Source of the DNA: Cellulomonas cellasea
GTDB lineage: Bacteria; Actinomycetota; Actinomycetes; Actinomycetales; Cellulomonadaceae
Direction of reading: 5' to 3'
Assembly: GCF_006538745.1 (NCBI RefSeq)
Contig: NZ_BJLR01000016.1
Span: 310,001 to 374,000, forward strand
DNA: 64,000 nucleotides
A program made the translations under genes and the position numbers. Of the stretch, positions 17,512 to 26,103 are shown piece after piece (position 1 is the first letter of the stretch; each line of letters opens with the position of its first letter). Below the pieces are notes generated by a model that was given only the letters and a program-made list of their open reading frames with translations, made no database searches and was not told the DNA's origin.

Positions 17512-18249
17512 GTGGACCCGATCCCCGAGACCGCACGGCTGCTCGCGTCCTTGGACGAGGACAACCAGGCCCGCCTCGCCGCGACGCTGCGGCGCACGGC
17601 CCAGGACGCGGCGCGGCTCGTCCCCTCCCTCGTCGGCCTGAGCCTGACCCTCGGCGAGCACGGCCTCACCCTGACGCTCGTCGCGTCCGACGACGTCGCG
17701 CACGCACTCGACGGGGTGCAGGACCGGGTCGGCGGCGCGTCCGGAGCGGCGCTGCTCGACGGCCGGGGGGACGCCGTGCCGGACCCCCTGAGCGAGGAGC
17801 GCTGGGCGCAGCACGCGCACGCGGCGTCGGGCAACGGCGTGCGGAGCACCCTGACGTTCGCACTCGACGGGCGGGGCGCGCTCACGCTGTACGCCGCCGC
17901 CCCCCGGGCGTTCGCCGGGCGGGAGGACGCCGTGCGCCAGGCCCTCGGCGTGCCGGGCGGGCCCGGTGTGACGAACGGCGACGTGCCGTTCCGGAGCCTC
18001 AGCGACGCGCAGGACGCTGCGGCTCGGCTCGCGGACCACGGCCTCCTCGAGCGTGCCGTCGGGTTCGTGGCGGCCTCCCGGAAGGTCGGCGTCGACGAGG
18101 CGCGGACCCTGCTGCGGGCAGCTGCGCTCCGGGTGGGGGTCGACGTGGTGCTGCTCGCGAGCACGATCCTGAACGGCCCCCCGCAAGGCGTCGGCCACGA
18201 CCTCGACGGTGACCACGACCTCGAGGCCGGGGGTCGCGGCGCGTCCTGA
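17512..18249 (+). CDS. GAF/ANTAR-like protein (copy 5, divergent)
   Basis: A 245-residue protein close in layout to copy 3: N-terminal PIPETARLLASLDEDNQARLA, a GAF-like core (about 25-150) with GGASGAALLDGRGDAVPDPLSEERW, and a C-terminal ANTAR-like helix set (LLERAVGFVAASRKVGVDEARTLL). The GTG at 17512 follows AGGAG; the longer frame upstream is Arg-rich and unlikely to be coding. The ANTAR match is weaker than in the other copies, and the GPC motif of the GAF loop is absent, so this may be a diverging duplicate. Confidence 0.75.
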   Translation: MDPIPETARLLASLDEDNQARLAATLRRTAQDAARLVPSLVGLSLTLGEHGLTLTLVASDDVAHALDGVQDRVGGASGAALLDGRGDAVPDPLSEERWAQHAHAASGNGVRSTLTFALDGRGALTLYAAAPRAFAGREDAVRQALGVPGGPGVTNGDVPFRSLSDAQDAAARLADHGLLERAVGFVAASRKVGVDEARTLLRAAALRVGVDVVLLASTILNGPPQGVGHDLDGDHDLEAGGRGAS

Positions 18250-18318
18250 CGCCGCAGCACGCGGGGGCTACGTGGCCCGTCGCGGTGTGACGCGATCGCG
18301 GTCCGCGCACCGGGTGAC

Positions 18319-18337
18319 GAAGGTTAGGCTTACCTTC
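18319..18337. promoter_or_regulatory. Iron box (DtxR/IdeR-type operator) over the promoter of the siderophore ABC operon
   Basis: GAAGGTTAGGCTTACCTTC, a 19-bp dyad with perfect 6-bp arms matching the DtxR/IdeR consensus (TTAGGTTAGSCTAACCTAA type). A TAGGCT -10 hexamer (18325-18330) lies inside it, so a bound Fe-repressor would block polymerase. The regulated gene starts 69 bp downstream. Confidence 0.9.
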
Positions 18338-18405
18338 ACATCGCGAGCGCGCCTGGGGGGCAGGTCGTGCGCGCGAGTCCTCGTCGAACCTGAACGGAGC
18401 CACCC

Positions 18406-19449
18406 GTGCCTGCACGCACGTCCCGCCGTCGGCCGCTCGCCGTCGTCGCCGCGACCGCCGCGGCCCTCGCCCTGACCCTCACCGCCTGCGCGTCCGAGGA
18501 CACCGCGGCCGAGCCCGAGGGGACCGCGGGCGGTGGCGCCTTCCCGGTGACGATCGAGTCCGCGCTCGGCGAGGCCGTGATCGAGCAGGCCCCCGAGCGC
18601 GTCGTGACCCTCGGCTGGGGCTCCGGCGACATCGCGTACTCGCTCGGCGTCACGCCCGTCGGCGTCGAGGAGGACGCGTGGGGCGGCGACGAGGACGGCT
18701 ACCAGCCGTGGCTGCGCGCCGCGATCGAGGAGGACGGCGGCGAGCTGCCCACGACCGTCCAGATGTACCCCGAGCTCGACGTCGAGGCGCTCGTCGGGCT
18801 CGAGCCCGACCTGATCCTCGCGCCGCAGTCCGGGCTCGAGCAGGACGTGTTCGACCAGCTCTCCGAGTTCGCGCCCGTCGTCGCCTACCCGGGCGAGCCG
18901 TGGCAGACGACCATCGAGGACCAGGTGCGGATCGCCGCCGAGGCGCTCGGGGTGCCCGAGAAGGCCGCCGAGGTGCTGGAGGCGCGCGAGACCGCGCTGA
19001 CCGACGCCGCCGCGGCGCACCCCGAGTTCGCGGGCACCACGTTCGCGTACGTGTACGGCGGCACGCCCGGCACGCTGAGCGTCTACCTGCCCGGCGACAC
19101 CCGCGTTTCGCTGCTCACGGGCCTCGGCCTCGAGCTCGCGCCGTCGGTCGCCGGCCTGACCGCGAGCGAGGGCACCTTCGCCGCGACGCTCGGTCTCGAG
19201 AACGCCGACCAGCTCGCCGACGCCGACGTGCTGTTCACGTGGTTCAACGACGAGACCGAGCAGCAGGCCACCGAGGCGCAGCCGCTCTGGCAGCAGATCC
19301 CCGCGTTCCAGCGCGGCTCGTACCTGCCGATGGTCGACACGACGCTCGGCATGGCCGTGTCCGTCGCGTCGCCGCTGAGCATCCCGTGGGCGCTCGACAC
19401 CTACGTGCCGCAGATCGCCGAGGCCGTCGCGGCCGTCCCTGCGTCCTGA
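18406..19449 (+). CDS. Iron-siderophore ABC transporter substrate-binding lipoprotein
   Basis: A 347-residue lipoprotein: signal peptide with lipobox LTAC (Cys28 is the lipid site), then a periplasmic-binding fold of the FecB/FhuD type. Landmarks are PERVVTLGWGSGDIAYSLGVTPVGV, LEPDLILAPQSG and the long connecting helix. It would capture a ferric siderophore outside the membrane and pass it to the two permeases encoded next. The GTG start gives a proper positively charged N-terminus. Transcription is controlled by the iron box 69 bp upstream. Confidence 0.93.
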   Translation: MPARTSRRRPLAVVAATAAALALTLTACASEDTAAEPEGTAGGGAFPVTIESALGEAVIEQAPERVVTLGWGSGDIAYSLGVTPVGVEEDAWGGDEDGYQPWLRAAIEEDGGELPTTVQMYPELDVEALVGLEPDLILAPQSGLEQDVFDQLSEFAPVVAYPGEPWQTTIEDQVRIAAEALGVPEKAAEVLEARETALTDAAAAHPEFAGTTFAYVYGGTPGTLSVYLPGDTRVSLLTGLGLELAPSVAGLTASEGTFAATLGLENADQLADADVLFTWFNDETEQQATEAQPLWQQIPAFQRGSYLPMVDTTLGMAVSVASPLSIPWALDTYVPQIAEAVAAVPAS

Positions 19450-19455
19450 CGGCGA

Positions 19456-19508
19456 CGCGGCCGTGCCGGCTCCGGAGCGCCCCGGCGTCCCGGACCGGCG
19501 CGGCCGCG
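19456..19508 (+). other. Intercistronic stem-loop between binding protein and permease
   Basis: CGCGGCCG (19456-19463) pairs with CGGCCGCG (19501-19508), with further inner CCGG/CCGG pairing. Lying just after the binding-protein gene, it could lower downstream expression or stabilise the first cistron; no U-run follows. Confidence 0.4.
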
Positions 19509-19547
19509 ACGCCCACGTCCGCCCCGTGAGCCCCAGGTGACGCACCG

Positions 19548-20600
19548 ATGAGCACCCTCGACGCACCGCCGTCGGCCCGAGCCCCGCACGTCACCGGCGT
19601 GCGGGGCTCGCGCGCGCGCTCGTGGGGGCTCGCCGCCGGGCTGCTCGGCGCCGTCGCGCTCGTCGCGGTCGCGTGCGCGCTGAGCGTCACCGTCGGCTCG
19701 AAGGCGGTGCCGCTCGGTGACGTGTGGGGTGCGCTCGTCGCGCCCGACGACTCGTACGCGTCCGTCGTGGTGGCGTCGCGGCTCCCGCGGACGGTGCTCG
19801 GGATCCTCGTCGGTGCCGCGCTCGCCGTGGCCGGCGCCGTGATCCAGGGCATCACGCGCAACCCGCTCGGCGACCCCGGCCTGCTCGGCGTCAACGCCGG
19901 CGCCGCCGCGTCGGTCGTTTTCGTGACGGCGGTCGCGGGAGCCGGCGCCGGGCGGTCCGTGTGGGCCGCGGTGCCCGGCGCGCTGCTCGCCGCGGGCGCC
20001 GTGTACGCGATCGGCTCGGGCGGGCGGGGACCGACGCCGGTGCGGCTCGTGCTCGCCGGCGCGGCCGTCACGGCGGCGCTCGTCGCGCTCGTCGAGGCCA
20101 TCTCGCTCGCCAACCCCACGGTGTTCGACAGCTACCGCGTGTGGGCCGTCGGGTCGCTCGCCGGGCGCGACGCCGGGGCGACCGCGCGCATCCTGCCGTT
20201 CGTCGTCGGCGGGCTGCTCGTCGCGCTCGCGCTGTCCCGGGCGCTCAACGCGCTCGCGCTCGGGGACGAGGCCGCGACGTCGCTCGGGCTGCGGGCCGGG
20301 CGCACGCGGCTCGTCGGCGGGTTCGCCGCAGCGCTGCTCACCGCCGCGTCGGTCGCCGCGGTCGGGCCGGTCGCGTTCGTCGGGCTCGCCGTGCCGCACG
20401 TCGTGCGCGCGTTCACCGGGTCGGACCACCGCTGGCTCCTGCCGTACTGCGCGCTGCTCGGCCCGGTCCTCGTGCTCGGGTCCGACGTCGTCGGGCGCGT
20501 GATCGCCCGGCCCGGGGAGCTCATGGTCGGCGCGGTCACGGCGTTCGTCGGGGCGCCGTTCCTCATCGCGGCCGTGCGCCGGGGGAGGGCCGGGCTGTGA
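19548..20600 (+). CDS. FecCD-family iron-siderophore ABC permease, subunit 1
   Basis: A 350-residue polytopic permease with about nine to ten membrane segments. Typical FecCD features are RLPRTVLGILVGAALAVAGAVIQGITRNPLGDPGLLGVNAGA and, near the C-terminus, GPVAFVGLAVPHVVRAFTGSDHR with the cytoplasmic coupling helix. It forms a heterodimer with the following subunit to carry ferric siderophore across the cytoplasmic membrane. Its stop overlaps the GTG of the next gene by two bases, showing translational coupling. Confidence 0.95.
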   Translation: MSTLDAPPSARAPHVTGVRGSRARSWGLAAGLLGAVALVAVACALSVTVGSKAVPLGDVWGALVAPDDSYASVVVASRLPRTVLGILVGAALAVAGAVIQGITRNPLGDPGLLGVNAGAAASVVFVTAVAGAGAGRSVWAAVPGALLAAGAVYAIGSGGRGPTPVRLVLAGAAVTAALVALVEAISLANPTVFDSYRVWAVGSLAGRDAGATARILPFVVGGLLVALALSRALNALALGDEAATSLGLRAGRTRLVGGFAAALLTAASVAAVGPVAFVGLAVPHVVRAFTGSDHRWLLPYCALLGPVLVLGSDVVGRVIARPGELMVGAVTAFVGAPFLIAAVRRGRAGL

Positions 20601-21643
20601 GCGCCGCGCAGGAGGGCCCGTCGCTGCTCCGCCTCGGCGACCGCGTCGCCCTCCTGACGAACCGGCGCGCGGTCACGGTGTGCCTCGTGCTGGCCGTCGT
20701 CGCGCTCGCGACCGTGCTCGTGACGCTGACGATCGGCGACCTCGGCGTCCCACTGACGGAGCTGCCGACCGTGCTCGCGGGCGGCGGCAGCCGCGCGCAG
20801 GAGTGGGTCGTGCTCACCAACCGGCTCCCGCGGCTCGCGGTCGGGCTCGGCGCCGGGGCGGCGTTCGGCGTCGCGGGCGCGATCTTCCAGAGCGTCACGC
20901 GCAACCCGCCCGGCAGCCCGGACGTCATCGGGCTCGGTGCCGGTGCGGCGGCCGGCGCGGCGGCGGCGGGGCTGGTCTGGCCCGGCGTCGTGCCGGTGCC
21001 CGCGGGCGCGCTCGTCGGGGCGTTCGTCGCGATCCTCGCCGTGTGGGTCGGGTCGGGGCGCGGGTTCGCGGCGCCGTACCGGATGGTCGTGACCGGCATC
21101 GCCGTCGGCGCGATGGCGCTCGCGTTCGTGCAGCTCGCGATCCTGCGGGCGACCCGCGAGGACGCGCAGGTCGTCGCCGCGTGGCTCAACGGGAGCCTCG
21201 GGTCGCGCGGCTGGTCGGACGCCGCGACCGTCGCCGTCGCGCTCGTCGTGCTGCTGCCGCTCGCGCTCGCGTTGAGCCGCCGCCTGCAGCTCGTCGAGAT
21301 GGGGGACGACGCCGCGACCGGCCTGGGCGTCGACGCCGGGCGCACGCGCACGCTCGCCGTCGTCGTCGCGGTGCTGCTCACCGGGGCGGCCGTCGCGGTG
21401 TGCGGGCCGGTGGCGTTCGTCGCGCTGACCGCCCCGCAGATCGCCCGGCGGCTCACGCGCTCGTCGGGCCCCGGCATGGTCGCCGCCGCGGTCACGGGGG
21501 CGACGCTGCTCGTGCTCGCCGACCTGCTCGCGCAGCGGCTGCCCTTCGGCGTGCAGTACCCGGTGGGGATCGTGACCGCCGGCCTCGGCGGGGTGTACCT
21601 GGCGTTCCTGCTGGTCCGTGAGTGGAGAAGGGGTGCGGTGTGA
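20597..21643 (+). CDS. FecCD-family iron-siderophore ABC permease, subunit 2
   Basis: A 348-residue permease paralogous to subunit 1: RLPRLAVGLGAGAAFGVAGAIFQSVTRNPPGSPDVIGLGAGA and the C-terminal GPVAFVALTAPQIARRLTRSSGPG. The GTG start overlaps the previous stop (GTGA), and the stop overlaps the start of the ATPase gene. The second-position substitution PPGSPD for PLGSPD in the conserved loop is unusual but typical of the subunit-2 group. Expression is expected to follow the iron box. Confidence 0.94.
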   Translation: MSAAQEGPSLLRLGDRVALLTNRRAVTVCLVLAVVALATVLVTLTIGDLGVPLTELPTVLAGGGSRAQEWVVLTNRLPRLAVGLGAGAAFGVAGAIFQSVTRNPPGSPDVIGLGAGAAAGAAAAGLVWPGVVPVPAGALVGAFVAILAVWVGSGRGFAAPYRMVVTGIAVGAMALAFVQLAILRATREDAQVVAAWLNGSLGSRGWSDAATVAVALVVLLPLALALSRRLQLVEMGDDAATGLGVDAGRTRTLAVVVAVLLTGAAVAVCGPVAFVALTAPQIARRLTRSSGPGMVAAAVTGATLLVLADLLAQRLPFGVQYPVGIVTAGLGGVYLAFLLVREWRRGAV

Positions 21644-22494
21644 CGCCGACGACGACAGCGGCCGGGCCAGGGTCCGGGGCGACGGGTCCGGGGGTGACGG
21701 GGCCTGCGGCGGCGCCGCTGCGCGCCGAGCGCGTGACGCTCGCCTACGACCGGACCGACGTGGTGCACGACCTGTCCGTGACGATCCCGCGCGCGTCGTT
21801 CACGGTGATCATCGGCCCCAACGGCTGCGGCAAGTCGACGCTCCTGCGGGCCCTCGCCCGCACGCTCCGGCCGCGCACCGGCGAGGTCCTGCTCGACGGC
21901 GAGCCGCTGACCCGCCTGCGCTCGCGCGACGTCGCCCGGCGCCTCGCGCTCCTGCCGCAGAGCCCGCTGGCCCCGGAGGCCATCACGGTCGGCGACCTCG
22001 TCGCGCGCGGCCGCTACCCGCACCAGGGCCTGCTGCGGCAGTGGTCGGCGGCCGACGCCGTGGCCGTCGCCGACGCGATGCACGCGACCGAGGTGACCGA
22101 GCTGCGCGACCGCCTCGTCAGCACCCTCTCGGGCGGCCAGCGCCAGCGCGTGTGGCTCGCGATGGCCCTCGCCCAGCAGACCGACCTGCTGCTGCTCGAC
22201 GAGCCGACGACGTTCCTCGACATCGCCCACCAGTTCGAGGTCATGGACCTGTGCGCGCGCCTGCACGAGGAGGGCCGGACGCTCGTCGCGGTGCTGCACG
22301 ACCTCAACCAGGCGGCCCGGTACGCGACGCACCTCGTCGCGATGAAGGACGGCCGTGTCGTCGCCGAGGGCACGCCCGCCGAGGTCGTCACGCCCGAGCG
22401 GATCGCCGAGATCTTCGACCTCGCGTGCCGCGTCGTCGAGGACCCCGAGACCGGGACGCCGATGGTCATCCCCGCACGGCGGCCCGTGCGCTGA
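21640..22494 (+). CDS. Iron-siderophore ABC transporter ATP-binding protein
   Basis: A 284-residue ATPase of the FecE/FepC group. Walker A is GPNGCGKST, the signature is LSGGQRQRVW, Walker B is LLLLDEPTTFLD, and the H-loop region is VAVLHDLNQAARYATH. The GTG at 21640 overlaps the permease stop and follows GAGAAGGGG. It energises import of ferric siderophore through the two preceding permeases and completes a four-gene iron uptake operon (18406-22494). Another in-frame GTG at 21622 would add six residues inside the permease gene. Confidence 0.95.
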   Translation: MTPTTTAAGPGSGATGPGVTGPAAAPLRAERVTLAYDRTDVVHDLSVTIPRASFTVIIGPNGCGKSTLLRALARTLRPRTGEVLLDGEPLTRLRSRDVARRLALLPQSPLAPEAITVGDLVARGRYPHQGLLRQWSAADAVAVADAMHATEVTELRDRLVSTLSGGQRQRVWLAMALAQQTDLLLLDEPTTFLDIAHQFEVMDLCARLHEEGRTLVAVLHDLNQAARYATHLVAMKDGRVVAEGTPAEVVTPERIAEIFDLACRVVEDPETGTPMVIPARRPVR

Positions 22495-22550
22495 GCCCGT
22501 CCCGGCGATCTCCCTGGACCGGCGGGAGGCCGGCGGCGCACGATGACCCC

Positions 22551-22949
22551 GTGCACGCGCCGAGGAGCAGGTCGTTCGCCGACGTCGTCCGCGAGGTGCG
22601 GGAGGCCGCCGACGCGAGCCCTGCGCCGCGCGAGGCGCCCGGGCAGCGGCTCGTCGAGCCCGCGGGCCGGGCGTGGCGCGAGGTCGAGGACGAGATCACC
22701 GAGGCCCGCGCGCGCGAGCTCGTGCAGGCCGGTGCCGCGCTCGCGTGGGACGACTGCGGGAGCCTCGGCTACGGCGCCCCGGTCGACTGGGTCGCGCGCG
22801 ACGAGGCCGCGGCGCTCGCCGCCGACGGGCCGCCCGTGCTGCGGTCGGGGCGGAACCGCTCGGCGAGGCTGAGCGCCTGGCGGGCCGACGACGGCGGGTG
22901 GCTCGTGCTCGCGTCGATGTCGGTCCGCTGGGGGCGACGGCTCGACTGA
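22551..22949 (+). CDS. Hypothetical protein
   Basis: A 132-residue, soluble, Arg/Ala/Asp-rich protein: a helical N-terminal half (SFADVVREVREAADASP) and a C-terminal half with WVARDEAAALAADGPPVL and SAWRADDGGWLVLASM. I recognise no family. The GTG at 22551 is chosen because the preceding bases (CACGAT, then 6 nt) resemble the leaderless promoters common in this window. It follows the iron operon by 56 bp but has its own possible promoter, so an iron link is uncertain. Confidence 0.6.
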   Translation: MHAPRSRSFADVVREVREAADASPAPREAPGQRLVEPAGRAWREVEDEITEARARELVQAGAALAWDDCGSLGYGAPVDWVARDEAAALAADGPPVLRSGRNRSARLSAWRADDGGWLVLASMSVRWGRRLD

Positions 22950-23012
22950 GCCGCCGCTCGAGGCGTCGGCGTCCCGTCCGCGGTCCCCTCGGTCGTCCCC
23001 TCCGCCGAGCCC

Positions 23013-23681
23013 TCAGCCCAGCCCCGCGGCCCGGGCCTTGATCGCCGCCTGCATGCGCGACGAGCACCCGAGCTTCCCGAGCACGCGCGACACGTGCGTC
23101 TTCGCGGTCGCCTCGGTGATGACGAGCTCGGCCGCGAGCTCCGCGTTCGACAGTCCGCGCGCGAGGCAGCCGAGCACGTCGCGCTCGCGTGCCGTCAGGT
23201 CGGCGTAGCCGTCGATCTGCTCGGGCGTCGCGGGGGCGACCGGGGCCGGGGCGACGAACGCCGCGAGCAGCCGGCGCGTGACCTCGGGGGCCACGACGCC
23301 CTCCCCGGCGGCGACCCGGCGGACGGCGTCGAGCAGCGCCGCGGCCTCCGTCGACTTGAGCAGGAACCCCGCCGCCCCGGCGCGCAGCGCGCCGAACACG
23401 TACTCGTCGAGGTCGAACGTGGTGAGCACCAGCACGTCCGCGAGGCCCTCGCCGGTGATCGTCCGGGTCGCCTCGATGCCGTCGGTCCCCGGCATGCGGA
23501 GGTCCATGAGCACGACGTCGGGCCGCAGCGCCCGCGCGTTCGTGACCGCCGCGGCGCCGTCGCCCGCCTCGCCGACGACCGTGATCGCCGGGTCGGTCTC
23601 GAGCATGAGGCGCAGGCCCGCCCGGATCGCGGCGTGGTCGTCCGCCACGAGGACGCGCACCGGCGTCGGGGCGGCCGTCAC
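23013..23681 (-). CDS. NarL/LuxR-type response regulator
   Basis: A 222-residue two-domain regulator. The receiver (about 8-125) has VRVLVADDHAAIRAGL with the acidic pair and the phospho-acceptor Asp in DVVLMDLRMPG. The C-terminal LuxR helix-turn-helix (about 155-218) reads LTARERDVLGCLARGLSNAELA, then TAKTHVSRVLGKLGC. The GTG start overlaps the stop of the histidine kinase gene (GTGA), so both are translated together. The regulated genes are not known; a divergent membrane protein gene lies just beyond the kinase. Confidence 0.94.
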   Translation of the reverse strand: MTAAPTPVRVLVADDHAAIRAGLRLMLETDPAITVVGEAGDGAAAVTNARALRPDVVLMDLRMPGTDGIEATRTITGEGLADVLVLTTFDLDEYVFGALRAGAAGFLLKSTEAAALLDAVRRVAAGEGVVAPEVTRRLLAAFVAPAPVAPATPEQIDGYADLTARERDVLGCLARGLSNAELAAELVITEATAKTHVSRVLGKLGCSSRMQAAIKARAAGLG

Positions 23682-24937
23682 GACGACCCGAGCGGGAGCG
23701 TCGCGACGACGGACCAGCGCGACCCGTCGGTCCGGCCGGCGGTGAACCGTCCCCCGAGCGCCTCGGCGCGCTCGCGCATCGTGAGCAGCCCGAGCCCGGA
23801 GCCGTCGGCGGCGCGGCTGGGCGCGCCGTCCGGGCCGGACCCGACGACGGCCCCGACCCGAGCGGCCGTCGACTCCACGGCCAGGGTGAGCGCGCCGTCG
23901 TGCACCTCGACCGCGACCCGCACGTGCGAGCCCGGGGCGTGCTTCGCGGCGTTCGTGAGCGACTCCTGGAGGATCCGGTAGGCCGCCTGGTCGACGGCCG
24001 AGGGCAGGGCCGGCAGCTCGTCGAGCGTCGTCCCGTCCCAGGCGACGTGCAGCCCGGCGGCCTCGGTCGCGGCGACGAGCTCGGTCGCCTCGCGCAGGCG
24101 GGGGGCGGACACGGTCGGGTCCTCGGAGGCGGCGCCGCCGGTCCGCAGCAGCAGGATCATCGAGCGCATCTCCTGCAGCGACGTCACGCTCGCGGCGCGG
24201 ACGGACGCGAGCGCCGCACGGTCGCGGGCGGCGGCCCGGGGGTCGGTCGGCGGGACGGCGAGCGCCGCCTCGGCGTGGATCGCGATGGCGGAGAGGTTGC
24301 CCGCGATCGCGTCGTGCAGGTCGCGGGCCATCCGCGCGCGCTCCTCGGCGACGAGCTCGGCGGCCTGCAGCGACGCGAGCCGGCGCTGGTCCTCGGCGCG
24401 GGCCGTGGCGAGGTCGGTGAGCTCGGACTGCCGCCGGACCGCGGTGCCCCACCACAGCGGCGTCCCGATGAGCGCGACGTACTGCAGCGCGAGGAACACC
24501 GTGGTCTGCAGGTCGTGCGTGACGCCCCACAGCAGCGCGGTCCCGAGGGCGCCCAGCGCGACGGCCGACGAGCGGAGCGTCGCGGCGGCCAGCGGGCGGG
24601 CGTGGACGGCCGCCGAGTAGATGAGGTCGACGAGCACGACGATGACGCCGACGCTCCCCCCGAGGTACCCGTCGACGACGAACAGCGCGACGGCCACGAG
24701 CAGCACCCCGACGGGCCAGCGCCGCTTCACCACCATGAGCGCGCAGCCGACGGCGAGCAGGGCGAGCGGCACCGCGGGCCCGGGCAGGCGGTTATCGGCC
24801 ATGTCGCTCCAGGTCCCGTCGATCCCGACCGCGATCGTCAGGAGCCCGACGAGCGCGACCGCCCCGGCGTCGAGGAGGTCGCTCGTGCGCTCCGACGCGC
24901 GCACGCGCCGGTACCAGGCGGCGTCCGGGAGCCTCAT
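23678..24937 (-). CDS. NarL-type sensor histidine kinase
   Basis: A 419-residue membrane kinase. About six hydrophobic segments fill residues 25-190, followed by a HisKA_3 dimerisation domain with the phospho-acceptor His in MARDLHDAIAGNLSAI, and a C-terminal HATPase_c domain with the N-box QESLTNAAKHAPG and G-box GSGLGLLTMRERAEALGG. There is no large extracytoplasmic loop, so it probably senses within the membrane. It phosphorylates the response regulator encoded immediately downstream. Start chosen at the ATG giving MRLPDAAWYRR. Confidence 0.93.
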   Translation of the reverse strand: MRLPDAAWYRRVRASERTSDLLDAGAVALVGLLTIAVGIDGTWSDMADNRLPGPAVPLALLAVGCALMVVKRRWPVGVLLVAVALFVVDGYLGGSVGVIVVLVDLIYSAAVHARPLAAATLRSSAVALGALGTALLWGVTHDLQTTVFLALQYVALIGTPLWWGTAVRRQSELTDLATARAEDQRRLASLQAAELVAEERARMARDLHDAIAGNLSAIAIHAEAALAVPPTDPRAAARDRAALASVRAASVTSLQEMRSMILLLRTGGAASEDPTVSAPRLREATELVAATEAAGLHVAWDGTTLDELPALPSAVDQAAYRILQESLTNAAKHAPGSHVRVAVEVHDGALTLAVESTAARVGAVVGSGPDGAPSRAADGSGLGLLTMRERAEALGGRFTAGRTDGSRWSVVATLPLGSS

Positions 24938-25054
24938 CCGGCCATCCCAGCACAGCGCGCGCCGCAGGGGGTCCGACGAAGGATGTACCCGGCCGTCACG
25001 GCTCCCCCCTTTCGCCCGACGCCCCCGCACCGCCCGGCGGCGCACGCTCGGCGC

Positions 25055-25936
25055 ATGGCCCCTGACCTGCTCGGACAGCTCGTCGTCCTCGCCCTCATCG
25101 ACAGCACGAGCTTCGGCACGCTGCTCATCCCGGTGTGGTTCCTGCTCGTGCCGGGGCGCGTGCGGGCGCAGCGCGTGCTGGTGTTCCTCGGCACGGTCGC
25201 GACGTTCTACCTCGTGGTCGGCATCGTGCTGATGTCGGGCGCCCGCGCGGCGCTGGGGAGCGGGTGGGGGCTGCGCGAGGGGACCCCGGGGTCGATCGTG
25301 CAGCTCGTCCTCGGCGGGGCGCTGCTGCTGTGGGCGCTCGCGTACCGGGCGCCCCGCGCCGAGGCGGTGCCGGCGGGTGCTGCGGGTGCTGCGGGTGCGG
25401 TAGGGGCGGTGGGTGCGCGCGGGCAGGGCGTCGCCGGCACGGTCGACGACGCGCACCGGCTCCCGGACGTCGCGCCGGCGGCGGAGCGCCCGGCCGGCAC
25501 GCGGCGGCAGGGTCGGGTGCTGCGCTGGCGCGACCGGGCGATGAGCGGCGAGGCCGGCGGCGTCGGCGCGCTCGTGGGGCTGGCCGTCGCGGCGGCGGCG
25601 GTCGAGCTCGGGTCGATGCTCCCGTACCTCGCCGGGATCGGGCTGCTCACCGGGTCGGAGCTCACGTGGGCCGGACGCGCGACGGTGCTCGTCGGCTACT
25701 GCCTCGTCATGGTCCTGCCCGCGCTCGTGCTGCTCGCGGGCCGCGTGGTCGCCGCGCGCGCCGTCGAGCCGCTGCTCGGGCGGGTCGCGCGCTGGATGGA
25801 GCGGTCGGCCGGGGAGACGACGGCGTGGGTCCTCGGGATCGTCGGCTTCCTGCTCGCGCGCGACGCGCTGACGCGGCTGCCGTGGGTGCTCGACGCGGTG
25901 CGCTCGATCGGGTCGGTCGCGGGGATCGGCGACTGA
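25055..25936 (+). CDS. GAP-family (Sap-like) integral membrane protein
   Basis: A 293-residue protein with six to seven hydrophobic segments split by a hydrophilic loop of about 70 residues (about 105-170), rich in Gly and Ala (GAAGAAGAVGAVGARG). The beginning MAPDLLGQLVVLALIDSTSFGTLLIPVW and the end RDALTRLPWV match the GAP/Sap family, which in mycobacteria includes proteins that affect export of surface lipids or peptidolipids. It is divergent from the histidine kinase gene, so it is a candidate target of that system. Substrate unknown. Confidence 0.7.
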   Translation: MAPDLLGQLVVLALIDSTSFGTLLIPVWFLLVPGRVRAQRVLVFLGTVATFYLVVGIVLMSGARAALGSGWGLREGTPGSIVQLVLGGALLLWALAYRAPRAEAVPAGAAGAAGAVGAVGARGQGVAGTVDDAHRLPDVAPAAERPAGTRRQGRVLRWRDRAMSGEAGGVGALVGLAVAAAAVELGSMLPYLAGIGLLTGSELTWAGRATVLVGYCLVMVLPALVLLAGRVVAARAVEPLLGRVARWMERSAGETTAWVLGIVGFLLARDALTRLPWVLDAVRSIGSVAGIGD

Positions 25937-26103
25937 GGTGCGGCGTCGCGGGGGACCGGCGACCGAGGCGCTCCCTCGGGCGGGGCAGGCCCGCGGGGGT
26001 CGTCGCGCGGGCGATGAGTTCCGGCCGTCGCGCCGGTCTGCCCCGTGACCGTCGGGCGACGTCGCACGGCTCCGCCCGGCCCCGGACACCCACGGAGGAC
26101 GCG

